From contig PLOG01000170.1 of assembly GCA_003142935.1 (NCBI GenBank), positions 41,913-79,406 on the forward strand: DNA of 37,494 nt, read 5' to 3'. Source of the stretch: Acidobacteriaceae bacterium (GTDB lineage: Bacteria > Acidobacteriota > Terriglobia > Terriglobales > Acidobacteriaceae). Positions within the stretch are counted from its first letter, which is position 1. The number at the start of each line of letters is the position of its first letter. A program made the translations under genes and the position numbers. Shown here piece by piece: positions 1 through 8,258 of this stretch. The notes under the pieces are model-generated. The model made no database searches and was not told where the DNA came from. It saw only the letters and a program-made list of their open reading frames with translations.

Positions 1-1718
1 TCCGCCTGGCTCATGCCATACTCGGCGCGCGACGGGATGGCTCCGCTGGAGCCGGGCCCCGGAAACCATAGCCGGTGAAAATGCCGCTTGGCCAGGGTCA
101 TCGCGGCATCGAAGCGAATCACCGGAAACAGCCGCGCCACGTGGAGAATGGTCTGAATCACCTGCTCGCGCACCGCCGGATTCAGGTAGTCGAGCTGCGC
201 CGTGTCGTTCCAGGGAAAGCTGGTGCCGTCGTTGCCGTGGTAGATGTAGCGTGTCTCGCCGCTGGCCTTGTCGCGCCGGCGAAAAACCACGGCGGCGTCG
301 GATTGATCGAAGTAGTGGTCCTCGATTTTGATTTCGACGCGCCCATCGTGCGAAAGATCGGGCCCATTGTAGCTGTAGGCCGGATAAGGCGGGTCCTGGC
401 GCGAGATGAACCAATCCGGATGCTCGATGACCCAGGGCGAGTCGATGCCCATGTGGTTGGGCACCATGTCGCTGGCCAGGCGCACGCCGTGGTGGTAGGC
501 GCGGTCGCGAAGAGCGATGTAGGCCGGCTCGCCGCCCAGATCGCCGGCAATGGTGTAGTCGAAGAGCGAATAGGCCGAGGCCACGGCGTCGCGGTTGCCG
601 CAGAGCAGCTTGATGGTCTTTGAGGCGCGGCTGCGCTCCCACACGCCAATCAGCCACAGCGAATTAATGCCACGGTGGGCGAGCGTCGCCAGCGCTTCGT
701 CGGGAATCTCGTCCAGCCGCCCGATGTGCCGCCCGTACTGCTTGCTCAGTTGTGCCAGCCACACATAGGTACTCTTGGCCATCAGGACCACCGACGGCAT
801 CCACGCCTGGTCCTGCGAGAACTTCTCATATTCGAAAGCGGGATCGCCGAAGACAGGCACGTCGGCGCTTCCATCGGTAAACGGGCTCTTGTGTCCGTGA
901 CGCCGCGCCCCCTCCGCAGCCTGCACCTCGGGAGGATTGAACTGCATCCAGATGGCCAGCTCTTCTTCGCGCAGAATTTCGGCGGCGATCCCCAGCAGCC
1001 GCTCCAGGCTGTCGCCGATAAGCGGCTTCCAGAGCTTGCGTATCAGGGCAAGCTGGTCGCTCAGCGAGTTGGGCGAGCCCACCGCCGGCGCGCGCAGAAG
1101 GTCGAGCAGGTTCATCGGCTTGGCGTCGGGCAGCGGGATGAGCGGCCGGGTAGCAAAATACTCCGGCATGCGCTGGGTTACCTGCCGGTAAACGGTCTTT
1201 TCGGCCAAGGTGCGGTCTTCGAACAGCTCCTCGAAGGGGCGGAAAGCCTGGTTGCGGTTGGCGGTCCACAGCAGCAGCAGTTCTTCCAGGGCGGCGGCGC
1301 GGTGGGACGTGCCTTCGGTCTGTCCTGCCAGCCATTGGCGGGGAGTTTCGACGCCGCGAACCACGCTTGAGCCGGGGAATTGCTCCACAAAGGCCAGCAG
1401 CATCGCGTCCAGTTTTTCCGGCCCCACCTGCGCGGCAAACCAGTCCAGGCCGGCCGTCATCACTTCGGGGTCGAGCTGCTCGCGGTAGCGCGCCATCAGC
1501 ACGTGGCTGGCCTCGTCGATAAGGCCCATGGCATAAAGCTTGCCGGCATGAACCGCCCGTTCGGGATGGGTCTCGGCGTCGCGCACCTGGTTCATGCGGT
1601 AGGCGAACTCGCGGCACGCGGCCATATTGGCGAAAACCACGTTGCCCGTATAGGAGAAGAGAGTCCCGGCGAACTGGTAGCGTTCCCGCGCCTTCCCCGA
1701 AATGTGGAATTCCATCAT
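1..1718 (-). CDS. GH13 alpha-amylase-family protein, C-terminus cut off by window edge
   Basis: An open minus-strand frame runs from an ATG at 1718 to the window edge with no stop, giving about 572 residues; a second ATG follows at once. The first 300 or so residues are helical and not recognised as a named domain. After that come GH13 hallmarks: a region I motif DMVPNHMG near residue 418, and a region II motif IRFDAAMTLAKRHFH with the likely nucleophile Asp near residue 537. The acid/base Glu and the later regions lie outside the window. The family acts on alpha-glucans or trehalose-type substrates, so a role in storage glycan or trehalose metabolism is likely, but the exact reaction cannot be told. 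The long N-terminal extension is unusual compared with simple alpha-amylases. The open frame is absent from ATG-to-stop ORF lists only because its stop lies off the window. Confidence 0.85.
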   Translation of the reverse strand, partial: MMEFHISGKARERYQFAGTLFSYTGNVVFANMAACREFAYRMNQVRDAETHPERAVHAGKLYAMGLIDEASHVLMARYREQLDPEVMTAGLDWFAAQVGPEKLDAMLLAFVEQFPGSSVVRGVETPRQWLAGQTEGTSHRAAALEELLLLWTANRNQAFRPFEELFEDRTLAEKTVYRQVTQRMPEYFATRPLIPLPDAKPMNLLDLLRAPAVGSPNSLSDQLALIRKLWKPLIGDSLERLLGIAAEILREEELAIWMQFNPPEVQAAEGARRHGHKSPFTDGSADVPVFGDPAFEYEKFSQDQAWMPSVVLMAKSTYVWLAQLSKQYGRHIGRLDEIPDEALATLAHRGINSLWLIGVWERSRASKTIKLLCGNRDAVASAYSLFDYTIAGDLGGEPAYIALRDRAYHHGVRLASDMVPNHMGIDSPWVIEHPDWFISRQDPPYPAYSYNGPDLSHDGRVEIKIEDHYFDQSDAAVVFRRRDKASGETRYIYHGNDGTSFPWNDTAQLDYLNPAVREQVIQTILHVARLFPVIRFDAAMTLAKRHFHRLWFPGPGSSGAIPSRAEYGMSQA

Positions 1719-1918
1719 AGATATCGATCTTCCGCCGTTCGTTCTTCCGCAGTTCTGGGTCCGCCGAAGCCTGTCACCGCATCCGCCTCATGACATCCCC
1801 GCTCCCGCCGGTCCATGTTACTGAAACAGCACCCATGCGCCAAAAGCTTAAGGTACAACAATTGGCCAAGGTCTGTTGAGGTGCATCCCCAATGTGCAAG
1901 CCAATCGCATTTGAGGCG

Positions 1919-2141
1919 ATGAAGGGTACGGGCTTCAGCCCGTACGCCAATACACCGAAAAAAGGGGGGCTTTAGCCCCTGAGGGGAGAGACCGTTTGAG
2001 TGCGGGCTTGTGATTTCGATTGAATCAGAACCGCGCGCACGCCTAAATCAAGAACAAATCTGCACAAAGGCTGTCCCTCAGGGGCTGAAGCCCAACTGAT
2101 TTTGCTGAGTTTATGTACGGGCTGAAGCCCGTACCCTTCAT
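1919..2141. repeat. Nested inverted palindromic repeat element in intergenic spacer
   Basis: The spacer 1719-2356 has no convincing gene. It holds a perfect 27-bp inverted repeat (1919-1945 and 2115-2141). Each arm is itself a near-palindrome with a GTACGGGCT / AGCCCGTAC stem and a 2-base centre. Inside lie two further related stems, GGGGCTTTAGCCCC at 1966-1979 and GGGGCTGAAGCCC at about 2081-2093, again in opposite orientation. The nested layout resembles paired REP/BIME-like elements. From general knowledge, GGGCTGAAGCCC-type repeats are common between genes in Acidobacteriota genomes. No transposase is present nearby. The spacer should also carry the promoters of the two divergent flanking genes, but I could not pick out a convincing one. 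Confidence 0.75.
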
Positions 2142-2356
2142 TTTTGCTCAAGATCAAAATGCGCCCTGCGAAAATTGCCTCAAAATTTGCCATTCCAAGC
2201 CTCTTTTGAGATAGATTTAAGTCCAGGTGAAGGTCGTGCGGAGGGAGCCCAGGCTCCGGCATTAGAGTGCAAAAAGAGACATCCGGCGCATGGATCGATG
2301 GGATATATTGACAGTCCCCCCCACTAGATTCCGAAACTAAGAGGAAAGCTCCAGCT

Positions 2357-3997
2357 ATGGATACTACGTTCCATTCGCCGGACGAGATGGCCCCCTATTT
2401 GGGCTTCCTGATGCACCGCCGAAGGTCGGAGAGTAACGCGACTTTCTTGCAGCACTTCGGTTTCAAGGAAGATCCGTTCGGGGTCAGCCCCGATCCCCGA
2501 TACATGTATCCCAGCCGCACCCACCAGGAGGCACTGGCAGCCCTGGAAAACGGATTCTATAACAATCGCGGTTTCATCGCCATGATTGCACCCCCGGGCA
2601 TGGGAAAAACAACGCTCTTATATCGTTTCCTTGAGGACACCCAGGCAACCGCGCGCAGTGTATTTCTCTTCGATATCGATTCCGAGTGCACGCCGCGCGA
2701 CTTTGTCGGCTACATCTTGCGCGAATTCGGCGTCACTCCAGCACAAAGCAGTTCGGAGATGCACAGCCAATTAGGCGACGCCCTGATCAAGGAGACTCAA
2801 GCAGGCCGCAAATGCGTGGTTGTGATCGACGAGGCGCAAAACCTCTCCGATGCCGTTCTCGAAAGAGTGCGCCTGATTACAAACTTCGAAAATTCAGAGG
2901 GCAAGCTGCTGCAGATCATCCTGTCGGGGCAGCCGCAGCTTACCGATAAATTGTTGCAGGACTCTCTCGTACAACTTCGCCAGCGCGTTTCCACATTCTG
3001 CCATCTTGATTTGCTTACTCCTCAAGAGACCGCAGAGTACATCGACTTCCGCTTGAGGCAAGCGGGCTACAGTGGCGATCCGTTGTTTACAGAAGATGCG
3101 CTCGAGCTCATCGCGAAGGCCAGCAACGGTACCCCCCGGACAATCAACAACCTGTGCTTTAACGCGCTGGAGCAGTGCAGCACGATGGAAAGCAAACAGG
3201 TGGACGGCGTCATGATGGCCAAAGTAGTGGCCAGCCTGCAATTGGTTTCCCGATCGCGCAGATCCATCGCCACCGCCGGTAAAGCTGCGGGAAACCGGCT
3301 CAGTGGGCTCAAACTCTGGAAGCAATTCCGGCAAACACTGACGCGCTTGGGTCAGGATGCGGACAGCAGAATGAAGCTTTGGGTTCCCGCCACGGCGGCG
3401 GTTCTGTTGTTGTCGGTCCTGGGGGTGCTTCGGCTCAGCGGGGATGGGGACTCTCAGGCTCGCAACTTCGAAAACGAACGTCCCATGGATCTGAAGGCTG
3501 CTACGGCGCAAGTCCCCGCCCCAGCCCCGGCAGCTACCCCAAAAGCCATTGCCGCCAAACCGCCTCTGAATGCGAAGCCATTCGACCCTGGATACCGGGC
3601 GGGCCATTACGATTCCGCGCCGTCTTCTTCCGTCGCGCGAGCCGCTGTGCCGCCGTTGGCAAATGCAGACGGACAGGCAACTTCAAGAGCTGCGGGCTCG
3701 AGCCCACTCGCCCCGCAACAGACTCCGGCGCCAGCCCGGCAAAGCCTCTTCCCGGCGCGCCCGCCAACTCCCGCTCAGGCATTTTTGCGCATCGAATCCA
3801 TCCCGCCCGGTGCGGATATTGAGATCGACGGCGCATTTGTCGGCAACACACCGTCCACCGTCTCGCTCGCTCCCGGCAGCCATCGGATCGCCATGTGGAA
3901 GAAAGGCTTTGCAATCTGGGGAAAGATGCTCACCGTCACCGGAGGAACCATTCGCCTCAACGCCGACTTGGAACAGGAACCCCAAGCCACGAACTAA
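2357..3997 (+). CDS. ExeA-like AAA ATPase with transmembrane helix and C-terminal PEGA domain
   Basis: This 546-residue protein begins with a GspA/ExeA-type AAA+ module. Walker A is APPGMGKTT (residues 78-86), Walker B is VVVIDEAQN (154-162), and LSGQPQL (189-195) fits the sensor region. A single hydrophobic segment spans about 342-360, followed by a Pro/Ala-rich linker and a PEGA-type beta domain from about 475 to the end. The predicted layout is a cytoplasmic ATPase, one membrane pass, and an extracytoplasmic PEGA domain. Related ATPases sit beside secretion systems and beside exosortase-linked exopolysaccharide loci, where they are thought to remodel the envelope or drive export. The start at 2357 is preceded by AGGAAAG at suitable spacing; in-frame ATGs at 2387 and 2414 are less well supported. 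The gene is convergent with the ABC efflux operon, with only 38 bp between them. Confidence 0.85.
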   Translation: MDTTFHSPDEMAPYLGFLMHRRRSESNATFLQHFGFKEDPFGVSPDPRYMYPSRTHQEALAALENGFYNNRGFIAMIAPPGMGKTTLLYRFLEDTQATARSVFLFDIDSECTPRDFVGYILREFGVTPAQSSSEMHSQLGDALIKETQAGRKCVVVIDEAQNLSDAVLERVRLITNFENSEGKLLQIILSGQPQLTDKLLQDSLVQLRQRVSTFCHLDLLTPQETAEYIDFRLRQAGYSGDPLFTEDALELIAKASNGTPRTINNLCFNALEQCSTMESKQVDGVMMAKVVASLQLVSRSRRSIATAGKAAGNRLSGLKLWKQFRQTLTRLGQDADSRMKLWVPATAAVLLLSVLGVLRLSGDGDSQARNFENERPMDLKAATAQVPAPAPAATPKAIAAKPPLNAKPFDPGYRAGHYDSAPSSSVARAAVPPLANADGQATSRAAGSSPLAPQQTPAPARQSLFPARPPTPAQAFLRIESIPPGADIEIDGAFVGNTPSTVSLAPGSHRIAMWKKGFAIWGKMLTVTGGTIRLNADLEQEPQATN

Positions 3998-4035
3998 CGC
4001 CGGCGTCGAAAATTTCGCCCCAGCGCGTTCGTGGC

Positions 4036-5169
4036 CTAATCCAGCGCCTTATGGAACCGCGAAATCGCCATCGTCAGGCCGAACAGCCCGATGCCGGCCA
4101 TGGCCGCCATCTGCGGCCACAGAATGTCGAAGCCGACGCCCTTCAGATAGGTGCCGCGGAGCACGATCAGAAAATAGCGCAGCGGAATTGCGTAGCTGGC
4201 CAGTTGCATCCAGTGCGGCATGGCGCTGATTGGAAATCCAAAACCCGAAAAGGTGATGGTGGGCATGATGACGAAGAACGCTGTCACCATCGCCTGTTGT
4301 TGCGTGGACGACACTGTCGAAATAAGCAGCGCCATGCCCAGCATGCAGATCAAAAACAAGACTGCGCCGGTCAGCAGCACAACGAAGTGCCCGCGAAACG
4401 GAATCTGGAACCAGAACGTACCAACGGCGCCAATGAGCAAGGCGTCGAAAAGGCCGATGAGAAAGAACGGCAGCGTCTTGCCGAGGATAAACTCGACCGG
4501 ACGGATGGGCGTAACCATAATCTGTTCGAGCGTGCCAATCTCGCGCTCGCGCACCACGGCAAACGAAGTTAGCGTGATCACCAGCACGGTAGTCAGGCTG
4601 CCGATGACGCCGGGAACGAAAAACCAGCGGCTGCGCAGGTCCGGGTTGTACCACGGCCGCTGCTCAAGCTGAACCGAGGGAACCTGCTCGATGACTTGCG
4701 GCGCAATGCGCTCGATCTGTTCCTGCTGTGCCTGCTGGGCAAAGCCGAGCGCAATTTGCGAAACGTAAGAGGATGCAATCAGCGCGGTGTTGGAGTTGGT
4801 GGCGTCCACAATCACCTGCAGCGGCGCTGTCTCGCCATTGCGCAGCTTTTGCGCAAAGCCGGCATCGATTTCGAGAGCCAGCGTGGTCTTGCCCTGGTCA
4901 ATGAGTTCATGCGCCCGGCTCGCGTCGCTCAGTTGCTCCTGTACGTTGAAGTAAGGGCTCGACGTGAAGCGGGAAATAAGCTCCCGGCTCTCCTGGCTGT
5001 GATCCATGTCAACTACCACGGTGGACACGTTGTGGATCTCGAAGTTGGCTGCGTAGCCGAAGACCAGCATTTGTATAATCGGAGGCCCAATCAGGATGAA
5101 GCGCGTGCGCTTGTCGCGCACCACCTGGATGAGTTCTTTGATCAACATCTGCTTCAGCCGTCCGAACAT
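4036..5169 (-). CDS. ABC-2 type permease (YbhR/YhhJ-like), last gene of efflux operon
   Basis: This 377-residue membrane protein has the ABC-2 permease plan. An N-terminal helix follows the motif LIKELIQVVRDKRTRF, then comes a large extracytoplasmic loop (about residues 45-170), then five hydrophobic segments. The stretch VVREREIGTLEQIMVTP, just before the third membrane segment, is the typical coupling-helix region of DrrB/YhhJ-type permeases. It lies 11 bp downstream of a second permease of the same family and similar length, so the two probably form a heterodimer. The partners encoded upstream are two ATPases, an adaptor and an outer-membrane factor. The likely job is efflux of drugs or other small amphiphilic molecules across both membranes. 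The substrate cannot be read from the sequence. Confidence 0.88.
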   Translation of the reverse strand: MFGRLKQMLIKELIQVVRDKRTRFILIGPPIIQMLVFGYAANFEIHNVSTVVVDMDHSQESRELISRFTSSPYFNVQEQLSDASRAHELIDQGKTTLALEIDAGFAQKLRNGETAPLQVIVDATNSNTALIASSYVSQIALGFAQQAQQEQIERIAPQVIEQVPSVQLEQRPWYNPDLRSRWFFVPGVIGSLTTVLVITLTSFAVVREREIGTLEQIMVTPIRPVEFILGKTLPFFLIGLFDALLIGAVGTFWFQIPFRGHFVVLLTGAVLFLICMLGMALLISTVSSTQQQAMVTAFFVIMPTITFSGFGFPISAMPHWMQLASYAIPLRYFLIVLRGTYLKGVGFDILWPQMAAMAGIGLFGLTMAISRFHKALD

Positions 5170-5180
5170 CGGTTCCCTTT

Positions 5181-6314
5181 CTATTCGAGTCTCTTGTGGA
5201 AGCTGCGCGTGGCCACCAGCGCAAGCACCACGGTAAAGCCCGCCAGCGGCAACAAGTCAACGCCAAGCATTGCGGCCGGCGTTCCCTTGAGAAAGATCTT
5301 CTTGAGCAGCGCCACGTAGTAGCGCGCTGGGAAGATGTACGTGATCCACTGCAAGACGATGGGCATCTGGTCGATCGAAAACAGAAATCCCGATAACAAA
5401 AACGCGGGAAGAAAGGTGATGATGAGCGCGGCCTGGCTCGCGGCCAACTGGTTTTTGGCCGCAACGGAGATGAAGAAGCCCAGCAAAAGCACCACTACCA
5501 GAAATAAAGCAGAACTGACCGTCAACGTGAGATAAGAGCCGCGAAATGGCACGTGAAACCAGGCGATGGCCAGCACCGCGCACACGGCTACGTCAATCAT
5601 CCCAAGAACAAAATAAGGCGCCAGCTTGCCCAGCATGATTTCCATTGCGGTGATGGGCGTTGAAATCAACTGCTCCATCGAGCCGCGCTCCCATTCGCGC
5701 GCGATGGTCAGCGAAGTAAGGAACGCGCCGATGACCGACATCACCAGCGCCAGCACGCCGGGAATGATGAACGCGCGGCTCTCGAGATCCTCGTTGTACC
5801 AGGTGCGCGTGGCGATGTTAATGGGCGCGGCCTGAAGCGATAGACCATGCGACCGCATCCAGGAGATCTGCACGCCCGTCGAGTAGCCCTGCACCACCCC
5901 CTGCGCGTAGCCCATGAGCACGTTGGCCGTGTTGTCGTCGCTGGCATCAACCAGCGCCTGCACCTCGACCGGGCCGCCCTGGCTCAACCGTTGCGAAAAG
6001 TTCCACGGGATCACCAGGCCCATCTTGGCCTGGCCCGCGTCGAGTGCGTGGGCGATTGCGGGCACGTTGTCCACGGCGCGCACGATGTGAAAGTAAGGGC
6101 TGGCCTGGAAGTGCTTGAGCAAGTCCTGGCTCTGCTGGCTGCCGTCCTGGTCGTACACATAGACGGGCAGCCCTTTGAGATCGATATTCACGCCGTAGCC
6201 GAAGAGCAGCATCAGCGTAACCGGCATGACGACGACGATGCCGAGGCTGCGCGTGTCGCGCAGGATTTGCAGCACCTCTTTTCTGGCCACGGCCAGCAGA
6301 CGTGTCAGGCTCAT
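5181..6314 (-). CDS. ABC-2 type permease (YbhS-like)
   Basis: This 377-residue permease starts MSLTRLLAVARKEVLQILRD. It has one N-terminal helix, a long periplasmic loop, the motif IAREWERGSMEQLISTPI before the membrane core, and further hydrophobic segments in the C-terminal half. The open frame extends much further upstream (to 6908), but that part only shadows the ATPase gene in another frame. The start at 6314 forms a 4-bp ATGA overlap with the ATPase stop, matching the coupled junctions of this operon. It shares the family and length of the downstream permease, which implies a heterodimeric transmembrane pore. This is the ABC-2 family of YbhS/YbhR and YhhJ. Confidence 0.9.
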   Translation of the reverse strand: MSLTRLLAVARKEVLQILRDTRSLGIVVVMPVTLMLLFGYGVNIDLKGLPVYVYDQDGSQQSQDLLKHFQASPYFHIVRAVDNVPAIAHALDAGQAKMGLVIPWNFSQRLSQGGPVEVQALVDASDDNTANVLMGYAQGVVQGYSTGVQISWMRSHGLSLQAAPINIATRTWYNEDLESRAFIIPGVLALVMSVIGAFLTSLTIAREWERGSMEQLISTPITAMEIMLGKLAPYFVLGMIDVAVCAVLAIAWFHVPFRGSYLTLTVSSALFLVVVLLLGFFISVAAKNQLAASQAALIITFLPAFLLSGFLFSIDQMPIVLQWITYIFPARYYVALLKKIFLKGTPAAMLGVDLLPLAGFTVVLALVATRSFHKRLE

Positions 6315-7282
6315 GGTTTGCGCTCCTCTGCCGCTCCGCGTGTCGTGGTGAGCGACACAAAAACGTCTTCGAGCGTGGGACGGATCTTCTCGATGTGGCT
6401 GACGGTGACGCCCTTGGCTTCGAGAAATTTTCGGATGCGCGGCTCGGCGGCGGCGGCGTCCTCGACAACAAGGTGAAGCGCGTTGCCAAAGACCGCGGCA
6501 TCGATGATGTCGGGCGCGGATTGCAGCGCCTCGACAGCCTCGCCGAGCGGGTCGCATTCGATCAGCAGCAGTTCGCCGGTCATGGAGTCGCGCTTCAATG
6601 CGGAGGGCGTGCCCAGGGCAACCATCTTGCCGCGGAAGATGAGCGCGAGGCGATTGCAGTACTCGGCTTCTTCCATGTAGTGGGTGGTGACGAAGACGGT
6701 AACGCCTTCCTCGGCCATATGCTGAATCAGGTCCCAGAACTGGCGGCGCGAGATGGGATCGACGCCGGAGGTTGGCTCGTCGAGAAACAGAATGGCCGGC
6801 TGGTGCAGCACCGCGCAACCCAGCGCCAGGCGCTGTTTCCACCCACCGGGGAGCGTTCCGGTAATCAGATTTTCCTGCCCTTTGAGGTTGGCCATTTCGA
6901 GCGCCCACTCGATGCGGTCTTTGAGCTTGGCGGAGGGTACGCTGTAGAGACCGGCGAAGAGGCGCAGGTTTTCGATGACCTTGAGATCGTTGTAGAGTGA
7001 AAATTTCTGCGACATGTAGCCGATGTTCTGGCGAACGGCTTCAGGATTGTGGCCGACGTCGAATCCCGCGACCTGCGCGCTGCCGGAGGTCGGCCTGAGC
7101 AGGCCGCACAACATGCGAATGGTGGTGGATTTGCCGGCCCCGTTGGGGCCGAGAAATCCGAAGACCTCGCCCTTGCTGACGGCGAGATTGAGACGGTCGA
7201 CGGCCACAAAATCCCCGAACCGCTTGACGAGATTTTCGACAACTACGGAATTTGGGACGACTGCGCTCGCTTGCTCAGGCAT
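6311..7282 (-). CDS. ABC transporter ATPase with intact H-loop (YbhF/RbbA-like, second half)
   Basis: With the start at 7282 this is a 323-residue nucleotide-binding protein. It has Walker A GPNGAGKST (45-53), a Q-loop region GYMSQKFS (88-95), Walker B ILFLDEP (164-170), D-loop SGVD and an H-loop His in TTHYMEEAE (His201). The ABC signature is LPGGW (144-148), not the usual LSGGQ/LSGGM. I chose the ATG at 7282 because it makes an ATGCCTGA overlap with the preceding stop and has GGAGA about nine bases upstream. A longer frame opens at 7315. In E. coli-type YbhF and RbbA, two such domains lie in one polypeptide; here they are two genes. The C-terminal tail ends in a short basic segment typical of DrrA-like ATPases. 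Confidence 0.92.
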   Translation of the reverse strand: MPEQASAVVPNSVVVENLVKRFGDFVAVDRLNLAVSKGEVFGFLGPNGAGKSTTIRMLCGLLRPTSGSAQVAGFDVGHNPEAVRQNIGYMSQKFSLYNDLKVIENLRLFAGLYSVPSAKLKDRIEWALEMANLKGQENLITGTLPGGWKQRLALGCAVLHQPAILFLDEPTSGVDPISRRQFWDLIQHMAEEGVTVFVTTHYMEEAEYCNRLALIFRGKMVALGTPSALKRDSMTGELLLIECDPLGEAVEALQSAPDIIDAAVFGNALHLVVEDAAAAEPRIRKFLEAKGVTVSHIEKIRPTLEDVFVSLTTTRGAAEERKP

Positions 7283-8258
7283 GGCGTTCGTCTCCGCCTG
7301 CGACCGCATCGACAAAGAGATCTTCGATGGTGGGCGCTACCTGTTGAATGGCGTCGTACGCGACGCCCGCGTTCTTGAGCCGCGCTTCGAATTCTGGAAT
7401 TCGCTTTGCCGCATCGTCGACTACCACGTGAACTCCGTCGCCGGTCAGCACCAGGCTTGAGATGCCGTCGGCGTGCTCGAGTACCGTGCGCAGTGGCCGC
7501 GGTTCGGCGGAGGTCACCGAAAGCACGCCCTTCGTCATGCGGGATTTGAGGTTCGCCGGCGTGTCGCAGAACAGGAGCTTGCCCTGGTGCATGAGGGCCA
7601 CGCGATGGCAGCGCTCGGCCTCGTCGAGATAAGCGGTCGATGTGAGAATGGCTACGCCTTCGGCGATGAGCTCGTAGAGAATGCGCCAGAAGTCGCGGCG
7701 CGAAACGGGATCGACTCCAGTGGTGGGCTCGTCGAGCAAGATCACTTTGGGGCGATGAATCAGCGCGCAGACCAAGCCGAGTTTCTGCTTCATGCCGCCG
7801 GAGAGTTTGCCGGCCATGCGGGCGCGAAACTCGCTCATGCCGGCGGCTTCAAGCAACTGCGCGGAGCGCGCGCTGCGTTCGGCCTTGCGCACGCCGAAGA
7901 GGTCTGCGTAGAAGCGAATGTTTTCGTCGACGGTGAGATCTTCATAGAGGCCGAAGCGCTGCGGCATGTAGCTGAGCGCGTGCTTGGCGCCTTCCGGATC
8001 GCGGATTACGTTGTAGCCGGCGACCGTCGCCTGGCCCGCGTCGGGAGGCATGATGCCGGCCAACATGCGCAGAGTCGTTGTCTTCCCTGCCCCGTCTGGT
8101 CCGACGAGGCCGAAGATCTCGCCGGCACGCACATCGATGCTGAGCGCATCGACGGCGCGGACGCCGGGAAAGCTCTTGGTGAGCCCTTGAGCCCTGATTG
8201 CAGTCTCGTCTGCAGGCTCATCTGCGGGCGCGCTCGCGGATTGGATCCGATCCGTCAT
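7275..8258 (-). CDS. ABC transporter ATPase with altered H-loop (YbhF/RbbA-like, first half)
   Basis: This 327-residue ATPase shows Walker A GPDGAGKTT (53-61), a Q-loop YMPQRFG, signature LSGGM (152-156), Walker B VILLDEP (172-178) and D-loop TGVD. At the H-loop the conserved His is replaced by Ala: the sequence reads LTSTAYLDEAERC with Ala209, and the codon is GCT on the coding strand. Walker A has Asp where Asn is usual. The start overlaps the adaptor stop by 4 bp (ATGA), and the end overlaps the next ATPase by 8 bp, so the two ATPases are almost certainly made together and pair. The paired enzyme should have one complete and one altered ATP site. The role is to energise efflux through the two permeases. 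Confidence 0.92.
   Translation of the reverse strand: MTDRIQSASAPADEPADETAIRAQGLTKSFPGVRAVDALSIDVRAGEIFGLVGPDGAGKTTTLRMLAGIMPPDAGQATVAGYNVIRDPEGAKHALSYMPQRFGLYEDLTVDENIRFYADLFGVRKAERSARSAQLLEAAGMSEFRARMAGKLSGGMKQKLGLVCALIHRPKVILLDEPTTGVDPVSRRDFWRILYELIAEGVAILTSTAYLDEAERCHRVALMHQGKLLFCDTPANLKSRMTKGVLSVTSAEPRPLRTVLEHADGISSLVLTGDGVHVVVDDAAKRIPEFEARLKNAGVAYDAIQQVAPTIEDLFVDAVAGGDERHA

Noticed and set aside
826..1617. 263-codon minus-strand frame inside the GH13 region
   Set aside because: It is out of frame with the GH13 protein, Arg/Pro-rich and without motifs.
1972..2262. Minus-strand 96-codon frame in the first spacer
   Set aside because: It runs through the inverted palindromic repeats and shows no protein features; it is best explained by the repeat.
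5181..6908. A 575-codon minus-strand frame read as one long permease
   Set aside because: Only the part from 6314 onward has permease features; the upstream 198 codons shadow the ATPase gene in another frame and are Arg/Ala-rich.
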